Origin: Paracyclopina nana
Lineage: Eukaryota > Arthropoda > Copepoda > Cyclopoida > Cyclopettidae
DNA length: 64,000 nt
Assembly: GCA_019096065.1 (NCBI GenBank)
Contig: JAGUCH010000007.1
Span: forward strand, 7,028,501-7,092,500
Direction: 5' to 3'
Notes under the pieces: generated by a model
What the model saw: only the letters and a program-made list of their open reading frames with translations
Told to the model about the DNA's origin: nothing
Database searches by the model: none
In this document: positions 45,852 through 54,632 of the stretch, piece after piece
How positions within the stretch are numbered: the stretch's first letter is position 1
Layout: each line of letters opens with the position of its first letter
Position numbers and translations under genes: made by a program

Positions 45852-47468
45852 TTATAAGGGATCGGTAAATGAGTTGGGTCTTGGGGATTTAAGATGCAAG
45901 AAACTTCCTAAAGTTTGAGCCAATCCCAAAAAGCTTCGCACATCTGACTGGTTGGCTGGCCTTGGGTACTCCCTGATTGCTATCAAGTTGTCATCGTGTG
46001 GTTCTAAACCATTCTTGCTGACCATGAATCCAGCAAATTTAACACGTTCACCCATGTGCAGCTTTTTGGGTGATAAGCTGACACCATAGGTTTTGCAGTT
46101 GCTGAGGAGCATATCCAGATTGTGGAGGGCTTCCTGCTCTGTCTCTCCCCAGATGAGGACATCATTGACCAATTTGACTCCTTTTCCGTTAAGGCCTGTC
46201 ATGATCATGTCACTCCTGCAGCACCACTCATCACTGGAAGATGTGAGCCCCATTGGAGCTCTCACATAACGGAATCTTCCTTGTGGTAGTAAAAATGTAG
46301 TCAAGTAGGATGACTTTTCTTCCAACTTGATCTGGTGGTATCCCTGCGCACAGTCTCCGACCACAAACCACTGAGCCTTTGCAGGGATGCTCTTTAACAA
46401 ATGGAATGCAGACGTAAAGGGGTGGGTTGGTCTCTTCATGTACTTGTTCAGCTGAACAAAGTCCGTAACCAGCCGGACTGATTTCCCATCAGACTTGATG
46501 ATGAAGAAACCTCTAGAAGTCCAATCTGTCATCTCCCCTGGCTTCAGCTTCTTGATAATGTCGGCATCCTCCAGATCCTTAATGCACTTATCTGCCGCTG
46601 CTTTGAGGTGCACTGGTATGGCATTGGTTGAAGAGATCCTCATAGGTTTTATGTCCCCATCCACTAAGTGGATCTTCATGGGTTCACCCTTCATAAACCT
46701 AGTTTTGTCAAGCTTGTCTGCAAAGACCTCTGCATACTTGAGCTTCAAGCTCTCCAGAGTCATATCCATTGTGGTTGTTGCAATTGCCGTGGAGCTAGTA
46801 TTTAGGCCAACCACACCTAAGATCTCCAGTGCCTGCCAGTTGACAATCACATCTTCATCGTCACCAAGTGAAGCAACCACTGCATTTGTAACTACGACCA
46901 CTTTTATGCCATGTGATATTGCAATCTCACATGTTCGGCTTGTCTTCACTTCAGTGCCATCAACGCTCCTGACGGTCTCCGGATTGGGATATCTTGGCAT
47001 CCCCATGTCTGCTGCTACTTTCTCATCAACCACTGTGATGGTTGCTCCGGTATCTGGCAGGCAATATGTAGAGAAAGCAGACATAGGGTATGCCCTATGG
47101 AACAAATCCTGTAGGTTTGCCCTGAACCTGGTGATTGACTCTTTGGGTTGCTGGACCCTTTTTTCGAAGAGTACAAGGGCCTTCGACGCGAAAGAAGATC
47201 CGCACACCAAATGACGGATCATCGTCAATGTTTGATCAAGGTGGGTGGGTGTCGACACATTTTTCTGTCCAGTGCGGTCCCGTATGCAACTGAGGATGCA
47301 ATTGGCTACTTCAACATAAGGGGCATTCTTAGTCCTATGACTACCCTCAATAGAGCTTCTTAGGGCCCCTTCCCAGTCTACATATTGCTCAAAAATGGCA
47401 TCCTCTTCAGTTACATCGGTTAAGTCCAAAATAGGGAAGCGCTTCGGGTCTACTTCAGGTTTCGACAC
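45852..47468 (-). pseudogene. pol: Gag-protease-RT of a Ty3/gypsy element, internally deleted, catalytic RT residue changed
   Basis: One open frame of about 538 codons. It begins with a Gag capsid-like part and jumps, without nucleocapsid zinc knuckle, into an aspartic protease with the active site DTGATITVV. It then enters a Ty3/gypsy reverse transcriptase (LVTDFVQLNKY, GDCAQGYHQIKL, LPQGRFRYVRAPMGL). The catalytic box reads LVNDVLIW, where related elements have VDD: the first catalytic Asp is Asn (codon at 46166-46164). After SFLGLAQTLG the frame runs out at 45852; RNase H and integrase are absent and Env follows within 56 bp. The element can therefore not replicate by itself. Confidence 0.8.
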
Positions 47469-47471
47469 AGT

Positions 47472-47789
47472 TCACAGGTAAATAGAATCCCTCTCACGCT
47501 GCTCCCTAGCAGCCTTTAATTCTTGGAGGAGGAGATACATGACCTGCCCATTATCAAGATTAGGGGGAGGAAACCCATCAGAGGGGCCCACTTGAAGCGG
47601 TCTGTATTGAGGCAGCTGATTATCCATATTCAAATTTAAAGCCTCTAGATCAAGATCAACATCAGCATCAAATGCCCTTAGTTGAGCAGGAGCAGATTTT
47701 GTGGAACCCTCCCTAGAGTCATTATCAGCTATAACTTCTTCTGGATCACTTTCAGTAACTGCCTCGCTATAATTATTCATAACCCCCAA
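47472..47789 (-). pseudogene. gag: N-terminal Gag segment of the Ty3/gypsy element
   Basis: About 102-105 codons, likely starting at MNNYSEAV (47780) and ending at a TGA (47474-47472). After this TGA the Gag-protease-RT frame continues in the same frame. The segment is acidic at first and ends in a helical ELKAAREQRERD stretch. The degenerate copy at 49.98 kb has the same TGA at the same place. Confidence 0.6.
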
Positions 47790-47799
47790 ATACCCTGAT

Positions 47800-48605
47800 T
47801 ACTGATTACCTGGCGGCATAGACCTTACTGGTTGCTGGCTGAAAGCTGTTTTAAAGTAGAGCAGTTGTTGTTAAGTGGGGAATTTGGTCGCCACAATTGT
47901 TGCCGTTGCATCTTCCTCCCACACAATTGTTGTCGTTGCATCTTGTATAGAAAAACAGGGAAGGAGGTGATGGTAAAGCTACTAATCTACACTAAAAGTA
48001 CTAGATACTTAAAGCATGCTAAAGTAGTAGAAATCCCTACCTTTTGGTGGTTGCAGGCAGAGCAGTCCCAAGCTCTTATTCAAAGGCTGAACCTTTTGTA
48101 GTTCCTCAGTGGATCCACCCCATCATTCTGATCCTTGGCCCAGCCTTGGGCCAAGATCTACCCAAGATTCCTTGCCTTTCAGTATACATCAATTTTGGTA
48201 GACTAGGAATTGTTCTATTCCAAGGTTGGAGAAAGGATGATCACAACTTCACAACTGGCCTCTTATGGGCCTCTTTCTGGCCTCTTTTAGGCCTTTCTCA
48301 AAGAGAGCGAGTATATAGCGAGGGAGGGCACATTTTCATTATTATACAATCTTCTTCCCATCTCCCATGGATGGATCAAATTTCAAGTGAGCAAGCGGCC
48401 ATTTATCCATCGCAAAAGTACACATTGGGGGTCGTTGCATTGGGCTAGCATAGCCCATAGGATAACCCCATGAACGAAGACACCAATTATGACTATCTAC
48501 TCAATAATCTGGTGTATATTCTCATTGCGATCTTCCACACATAGAGAGCAAATTTTACTATACAAGAAATCTAGTTATAGCTTGTATGGCAGTTTCCATC
48601 ATGAG
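47800..48605. other. Region upstream of the Ty3 gag, no 5' LTR recognised
   Basis: It contains a CACAATTGTTG-type short direct duplication (47.89-47.95 kb) and otherwise unrecognised sequence. The 43.4-43.6 kb LTR has no counterpart here, so the 5' LTR has been lost or replaced. A minus-strand TTCATGGGGTTATCC near 48.46 kb could be a primer-binding region, but this is a guess. Confidence 0.3.
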
Positions 48606-48609
48606 AGCA

Positions 48610-49235
48610 CGCAGTGATCGAGTCACATTGACTTGAAGGAGGTCCTAACCCAAACTCTTTACAACACCCAAAAAATATACATTTTCTGAAAGCTTGTGTT
48701 CTTAGGGTTCTTTTGGTAGTAATTTAAAAATCCTGGCCTATGGCTTCCCATAACATAAAATTTTCAAAAACGTCTAGCACCTACAGTTTATTATTTTTTG
48801 AGATTATTAATAGCAATGACCCCCTCTGAAAAAAGAAGATCTAACTTTTTTTATTTCATATGCAAGTCTGTAAAACGCACTCAAATTGAGATATTTGCTG
48901 CCAAGCTTATTATGCAAAATTAATCAAGTTAGCAGTAATCCACTTTTAGCATCGCTATATCTCCGTTTCTGTTCATCCTAGCGATTTTACTATGAATTAG
49001 CTTAAGTTTTATTTTTGAATTTTAGTGGGGGTCATTGAAGCTAACTATCCCCAAAAATTGAGCCGTGTTTGCGCAAAACGTTTTTAAAAATTTTATGTTA
49101 TTGGAAGCGATAGGCCAGGATTTTTATTTTTTCACCAAATGAACCCTTGGGACATAAGCTTTCAGAAAATATATAATTATTGGGTGTTGTAAGTAGTTTG
49201 GGTTAGGTCCTTTGTCAGGTCAATGTGGAGTGGGG
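48610..49235. repeat. Foldback element of about 620 bp with arms of about 280 bp
   Basis: The left arm (about 48614-48900) and right arm (about 48955-49230) are reverse complements with roughly 80% similarity by eye. Matched phrases include CCTAACCCAAACT, CAACACCCAA, TTTTCTGAAAGCTT and AATCCTGGCCTAT. It sits between two copies of Ty3 gag sequence. No ORF. Confidence 0.8.
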
Positions 49236-49449
49236 GGCAAAAACATGAAGGGGAAAAAGACTGGACTTTGAAGGGGAGAAAAATGGGGTGTCGCAATCAA
49301 TACATATTACAATGTATTTTTAATATCAGTTCAACCGATGAGAAAACGTTGCTTGAAGCACCAGGTGTGGGCTGGTATTGAGGAAAGTGGTCCAATTTGT
49401 CTTCAGACATATTAGCCTAAGAGACTAATAACTTGTAAAACACAGAGTT

Positions 49450-50225
49450 GGCATGCTCCTTAAGTTTTTAAGAGCTGCCCTCAAAGGTGTTGCTGGACGT
49501 GTTAATGGAATCCACAAGGATCTTGCCTCCTACCTCCTTTGGGCGCAACCCTTTGGTGAACTGCCTTATCAAGACATTGACATCCCAAGATTCATAAGGG
49601 TAAGCCCTAGGGAGCAAATCCTACATATATGCCCTGACACTGGTGATTGACTTGTTTGGCCATTGGACCCTCTTTGTGAAGAGGAATAGTGCCTTTGAAG
49701 CAAATGAAGATCCACATACTAAATGACGAATCATTGATCCAAATTGGTGTGGATTGACACATCAATCTGCCTAAAATAATTGCCAGTACAGCCTCAAATG
49801 CGACTGAGGATGCAGTTGGTCACTTTGATATAAGGGGCATTTTTAGTCCTATGACTACCCTCAATCGAATTTCTGAGTGCCCCTTTCCACTACATGCACT
49901 GTTCGAAGATGGCATCTTCTTCAGTTACATTAGTGAGATCTAGAATGGGGAGGCGCTTTGGGTCTAATTCAGGGCTGGAAAGGGTTCACAGGTAAATGGC
50001 ATCCCTTTCATGCTGCTCCCTGGCAGCCTTCAATTCTTGAAAAAGTAAGTACATAACCTGCCCATTATCAAGATTAGGGGGAGGAAAAACATTGAAGCCA
50101 GAAGTGGCCCATATTGAGGAAGTTGGTTCTCCTTGTTGAGATTTAAAGCCTCTAGATCAAGATCAACACGCCAAGTCTCAGCATAATACAAGGATTTTCG
50201 CTTCACTGCCATATGCAGTGAACCC
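49450..50225 (-). pseudogene. gag: Degenerate second copy of the Ty3 Gag region
   Basis: It parallels 47.06-47.79 kb: the blocks GTACATAACCTGCCCATTATC and CTAGATCAAGATCAACA and the region around the TGA all correspond. Several frame changes and stops break it. It lies beyond the foldback element from the better copy, in the same orientation. Confidence 0.7.
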
Positions 50226-50619
50226 TCTGCCAAGTTGACAAAAATGCTTATTGAAGTGCTTTATTTTCTTGTGGTTTTAATGTCTACTCCTGCATTGTGG
50301 TCTGCTCAAAGGTGTAGTGATTCTGGCGAAGAAGAAGATCCAGACTTAGCAACACACGAATTTCAAGTGAAGAAAAATGCCTACAAAACTGAAAGTAAGG
50401 CTGGTCAGTGCAGAAGGCTAGTGACACTATTGATAAAAACATTCAAGAGACATAGGTAGTGTGCTAGCCCCAATATTTTCTCCCCAATATTGGCTCCATC
50501 ATAACAAGATGTTCAATGATATAATTGTTGTGGGAGCCCATACTGATGCTTGTGGTTAATTTTAATGACTGTGTTGGAGCAATCAGCAAAGAATTGATAG
50601 CATAAAAAGGGAGAAAATA
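50226..50619. other. Unassigned retroelement-flanking DNA
   Basis: No similarity to the neighbouring Gag genes could be seen. A 74-codon open frame here has no recognisable features. Confidence 0.25.
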
Positions 50620-52396
50620 TTGTGGCTTGGGGTCCTGCCTCTTTTTGGCCTTGAGGTTCTTATCTGGCCCGCTGGCTCATCAGCAGCAATTTCAAGATCG
50701 GACCCAAAATCCTCATCATCATCCCCTTTCAAAACTAAAAACTATTGCTTTCTGGGCCATGTTTCTGAAGGGCATGGCCCCTGTATAGTCTTTGGTTTAG
50801 GTGCTGGTGCTGGGTCAGAGCCAGCAGTTTCATTTTGTGTGGAAGTATTTAAGTTGGCTACCATGTGTGTTAATTTTTGGATAGCTCCCACAATAGCTCA
50901 ATTTTCTGATGAACTGCTCACTGCATTAACCTTGGGCCCCTTTTTTCTGGGAGCCTCCTCAGTCTCCTCAATGAGGAAGTCAAGGAGATATTCTCCCACT
51001 AATGCGGGGACATTAATACCACAGGAAATCATTTGTTCCCTTTTCAAGTCCTCCCTAAGAATCTTTTTGATCAAAATGCTGTCTGAAGAGGACAACACTT
51101 TTTCTTTTAACAATGAGTTGATCTGGGAGGTCGTTCTTTCAGGGAAAGCTAATATGACAGTCTTTTGCAAGTTAAGATATGAGGCTCTGAGATTGCCATT
51201 GCACAGTGGGTTTATTTGCCGATTTCACGCGCACGGAAAAAAGTCGCGAAATCAACGTAGCACCTTTTCTTATTGGCTGTAAGCTAAAAATATTGCATCC
51301 TGGCACCCGGGAGAGCAAGTAAGAGCAGCCAATTCTGGTGGATTATCAATTTATGCTATTAGCTTGACTTCCCTGACTTGGTCACTCAATTGGAGTCGTT
51401 TGGAATCAAAAGTTATGGGCGATTCAATTTTTTCTCAAATTGTGCAAAGTTGCTGTTCTACTGAAGTCGCCAAAATCAACTTTTGCCCAAAAATTATGCT
51501 TCCTTCACCAAATTTGAATCTTTATCTGTCAATAAACATTAATTTGTGCTCTTTAGATAGCCTAGAAGTCATACAAATTAGAAACTGAAAATGGGTGCTA
51601 AAATCGGAAATCTGCGATTTGACGTAATTTCTCGTGCGCGTAAAATCGGCTTTTTGATCCACTGTGCATTGTCAATCTGTGTTTTAAAGAACGCAGCCAC
51701 CTTGGACCCGTCAATTGGGGCCATTGCGTAGTCCCTGCAGACGTTTTCTAACACCGATCCCAAGTCATCATGCTTGTTCAAATTGGAGATCAGTTTATAG
51801 AATTCAGGGACCAATTTGACCCTGAGTAACTGCAAGAAGTCTAATTCAGAGTAATTTTTCGAGAGCTGCAGAGTGCTCATATATTCAAAGAAATAAAAAA
51901 GTTCCTTTGAGGACTCCGTGAGAGGGTTTTTAAACATCGAGTCCAATAATTTGATCGTGCTAGTGATCTCCTTAAGGTCTGCATTTACTTCATTCTCAAA
52001 AGAAAAAGTTGGTAGAGGATCCTGAAATTTAGGGAAATCCTCCATCAAGATTTGAACTTTTTTCTGTTCTTTCAATTGTTCCTGCTTAACCATTGCCATG
52101 AGAGAAGGTAGGTTAGCAGTTTGCTTTAGAAGTTTTGAAGCTGATTTCTTGTCAGCTTCTGATGCATCCCTTTTCAAGGAAATCAGACTAGCCCTAGTAA
52201 GATTGTTCAGAATGGGAATGTAAGAACTATCAATTATTTCTTGGGCATCAAAAAATTTGTCTGCACTTGAAGCCCTTGAAGAAGATAGAGAGACAGCCCT
52301 AGAAGTGGGTCTAGAAGTTGGCCTAGAGGTGGGCCTGGAAGAAGGTCTAGAGGCCCCTTTAGAGGCATTAGGTTGGGAAGGACCAGCCATATCCAT
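50620..52396 (-). pseudogene. gag: LTR-retrotransposon Gag, interrupted by a DNA transposon
   Basis: The frame starts at the ATG at 52396 (MDMAGPSQ). It has a repeated SRPTSRPT segment, a basic helical part, then the capsid-like region (FPKFQDPLPTFSF, ELDFLQLLRVKLVPEFYKLI, CRDYAMAPIDGSK) down to 51672. The inserted element 51202-51666 follows. The frame resumes at 51196 (ERTTSQINSLLKEKVLSSS and onwards) to about 50620, where a Pro/Lys-rich tail ends. The upstream minus-strand sequence GGCGATCC at 52478-52471, right after CTACA, fits a primer-binding site at an LTR end. No pol follows. Confidence 0.65.
51202..51666. mobile_element. 465-bp inverted-end element, Transib-like (ends CACAGTG, 5-bp target duplication)
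   Basis: The 34-bp terminal inverted repeats start CACAGTGG at 51202 and CCACTGTG at 51666, and agree at about 27 of 34 positions. Direct repeats CATTG flank it at 51197-51201 and 51667-51671. The related Gag copy at 53.35 kb gives the uninterrupted site, confirming both boundaries. It contains no transposase, so it is non-autonomous. Transib and RAG-related elements have CACWRTG ends and 5-bp target duplications, and the same heptamer marks RAG recombination signals; that family assignment is an inference. Confidence 0.75.
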
Positions 52397-52480
52397 TTTC
52401 TCCAGAAAAGTAAGCAAAGAAGTCACAAAATGGAAAAAGTCATTTTGGTTGCAAAATTCAAAAATAGCCTGGATCGCCAA

Positions 52481-52750
52481 TGTAGAGTTTTTGGTTTGAT
52501 CACGAGGAATAAATGGATGTGATTGGAGAATAAAGAGACAAAAGTGATGACTGACCTTATTTATTGTAGATCTAAGTATGACCTTAAGGTTGGAAGGATT
52601 GTTGCAGACTGGGGAGATACATGAGAGAAAAATACCTGTGAGCGCGCGCGTGTACATTGTGATATAATATGGTCTTACAGGTAAAACATGAGGGTAAATG
52701 GAACATTTCAATACACCCCTTAATTAGTTTTTTGGTGCCTGCTCCAAATG
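52481..52750 (-). mobile_element. Presumed 5' LTR preceding the Gag at 52.4 kb
   Basis: On the minus strand the sequence ends CTACA at 52481 and is followed by TTGGCGATCC, a usual junction of LTR and primer-binding site. A CAATAAATAA signal (about 52567-52557) and a TATTATATC stretch (near 52665) lie inside. The outer limit is not defined because a second LTR is missing. The same junction recurs at about 54.20 kb. Confidence 0.45.
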
Positions 52751-52824
52751 GACAAGGCAATCTTTTGCTTTGTGGAAGCCTCTCTGGCATTTTTTGCAAA
52801 TGCTGAAGCTACCTTCAGTATTTC

Positions 52825-53008
52825 TTAGAATGCAAAAAGTGTTGGTATAGGAGCAATCATCCTGAGATTCTTGTTTCTGAAGTAATTAAGAACTTCATTG
52901 GAAAAGTATGCTCTTGGCCCCTTCCTGACTAGCACAGGAAATTCAATAGGGCTGTGCTCAGGGAGGTAGCGACCATTTATCATGGTGTAGCATGGCCTCT
53001 CCTGTTTG
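52825..53008 (-). pseudogene. Unassigned retroelement coding remnant
   Basis: About 60 codons are open on the minus strand directly after the Gag copy at 53.0-54.1 kb. No motif is recognisable; it may be a protein-coding remnant of the same element or chance. Confidence 0.2.
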
Positions 53009-54113
53009 CTAATGAGGTTTTTGTTTTTCAAAAATCTTTTTGCACGATTGAAATTTGTTGTGAAAAAAGTGCCAAACTCTCAGGTCCTCCCTCAGAATCT
53101 TTTTTATCAAAATGCTGTCTGACGAGGACAACACTTTTTCTTTTAACAATGAGTTGATTTGGGATGTGGTTCTCTCATGTGGGATTAACATTCCTACATT
53201 GGAAGGAGAATATCTCCTTGACTTCCTCATTGAGGAGACAGAGGAGGCACGTAGGAAAAAGGGCCAAAAATTGATTCAGTGAGGGGTTCTATCAAAAAAT
53301 TGACGCACATGAAAAGCCAAAATCGCAGTTTTTTGCAAGTTCAAATTGGAGGATCTGAGATTGCCAAAGTCAATTTGTGTTTTGAAAAACTTGGATCCAT
53401 CAATTGGAGCCATTGCATAGTCTCTGCAGACTTTTTCCAACACAGATCCCAAATCATCATGTTTGTGGAGGTTGGAAATGAGCTTGTAAAATTCAGGGAC
53501 CAACTTGACCCTGAGGAGCTGCTTGAAGGCTAACTATGAATAATTTTTTGAGAGCTGCAGTGAGCTCATGTATTCGAAAAAATAAAAAAGTTCTTTTGAG
53601 GATTCCATGAGAGGGGTTTTAAACATGGAGTCCAACAACTTGATAGTGATCTCTTTCAGGTCAGCATTGACTTCGTTTTCAAAAGAAAAAGTGGGTAGAG
53701 GATCTTGAAACTTAGGGAAATCTTCCATTAAAAACCTTCCTTTGTTCTTTCAATTATTCCTGCTTAACCATAGCCAGCCGAGATGGCAGGTTAGCAGTTT
53801 GTTTGAGAAGTTTCGAAGCTGACTTCTTGTCTAGAAGCAGACAAGAAGTCAGCTTCGACATTGTTGCATCTTTTTTCAAGGAGATCAAACTAGCTCTAGT
53901 CAAGTTTTAATAAGAGGTATGTAGGGATTACAAAATGATTCTTGGGCGTCAAAAAACTTGTCTGCACTTGAAGCCCTTGAAGAAGTCAAAGAAACAGCCC
54001 TAGAAGTGGGCCTAGAATTTTGTCTAGAGGTAGGCCTGGAAGAAGGTCCAGAGGCCCTTTTGAGGTATTACGAAAATTATCTCCTGGCTGGGAAGAACCT
54101 GCCATATCCATTT
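53009..54113 (-). pseudogene. gag: Second copy of the LTR-retrotransposon Gag, degenerate
   Basis: Segments 54113-53870, 53728-53534, 53503-53300 and 53230-53009 match successive parts of the Gag at 50.6-52.4 kb (FPKFQDPLPTFSF, EFYKLISNLHKHDDLGSV, CRDYAMAPIDGSK, INSLLKEKVLSSSDS). Frame changes and small deletions break it, and a short inverted duplication occurs around 53.81-53.86 kb. It lacks the 51.2-kb insertion and so records the empty site. Confidence 0.75.
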
Positions 54114-54205
54114 TCTCGATGATAAAAAGAATGTATGCAAAGAAGCTACACAAAAGAGAAACTATTTATGTTAGCAAAATTCAAAATAGCCTGCATCGCC
54201 AATGA

Positions 54206-54632
54206 AGAGTTTTTGATTTGCTGCTTGTAAGTGGAGCAATCAATATCATCTCCTTTGCTTTTATAATTTCTGGTAGAGTTGAGCCATTTACTGTATTGCA
54301 CTACACAACACGAGCAGGACTTTTTAAAAGCAATATTTTGAGTTTTTTGCCATGTTGCAAAAAATCCCTGTCAATGTTTGATCCTGACTTGGGGATTTAT
54401 ATACATATACATCTGGATTTCGGCTTAGAGCATTCTATTACCTGATAATGACCTTCATGCACCTCCATCTGGAGCAATTATAAACAGGTGGAAGTTCTTA
54501 CTTTTGCTCAAGTAGCTCAAGCTGATCACCAGCAGGCTCAATATCAGTTTTCTGGCTCTCCAAGATCAGGTATATCTAATTTTGGTAACAAGAAAAGAAT
54601 AAATAAACTACTACTTGTGGAAACCAATTTAA
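54206..54632. other. Region between the retroelements and the carotenoid oxygenase gene
   Basis: Possibly part of the LTR of the 53-54 kb Gag copy (the 54.20-kb junction) and the 3' UTR of the oxygenase gene on the minus strand. No other feature seen. Confidence 0.3.

Noticed and set aside
46495..47214. 239-codon plus-strand frame
   Set aside because: It lies wholly opposite the Gag-protease-RT frame, which has recognisable motifs. The plus-strand product is serine-rich nonsense.
50620..51282. 220-codon plus-strand frame
   Set aside because: It is opposite a Gag frame and crosses the boundary of the inserted 465-bp element at 51202, so it cannot be an old gene.
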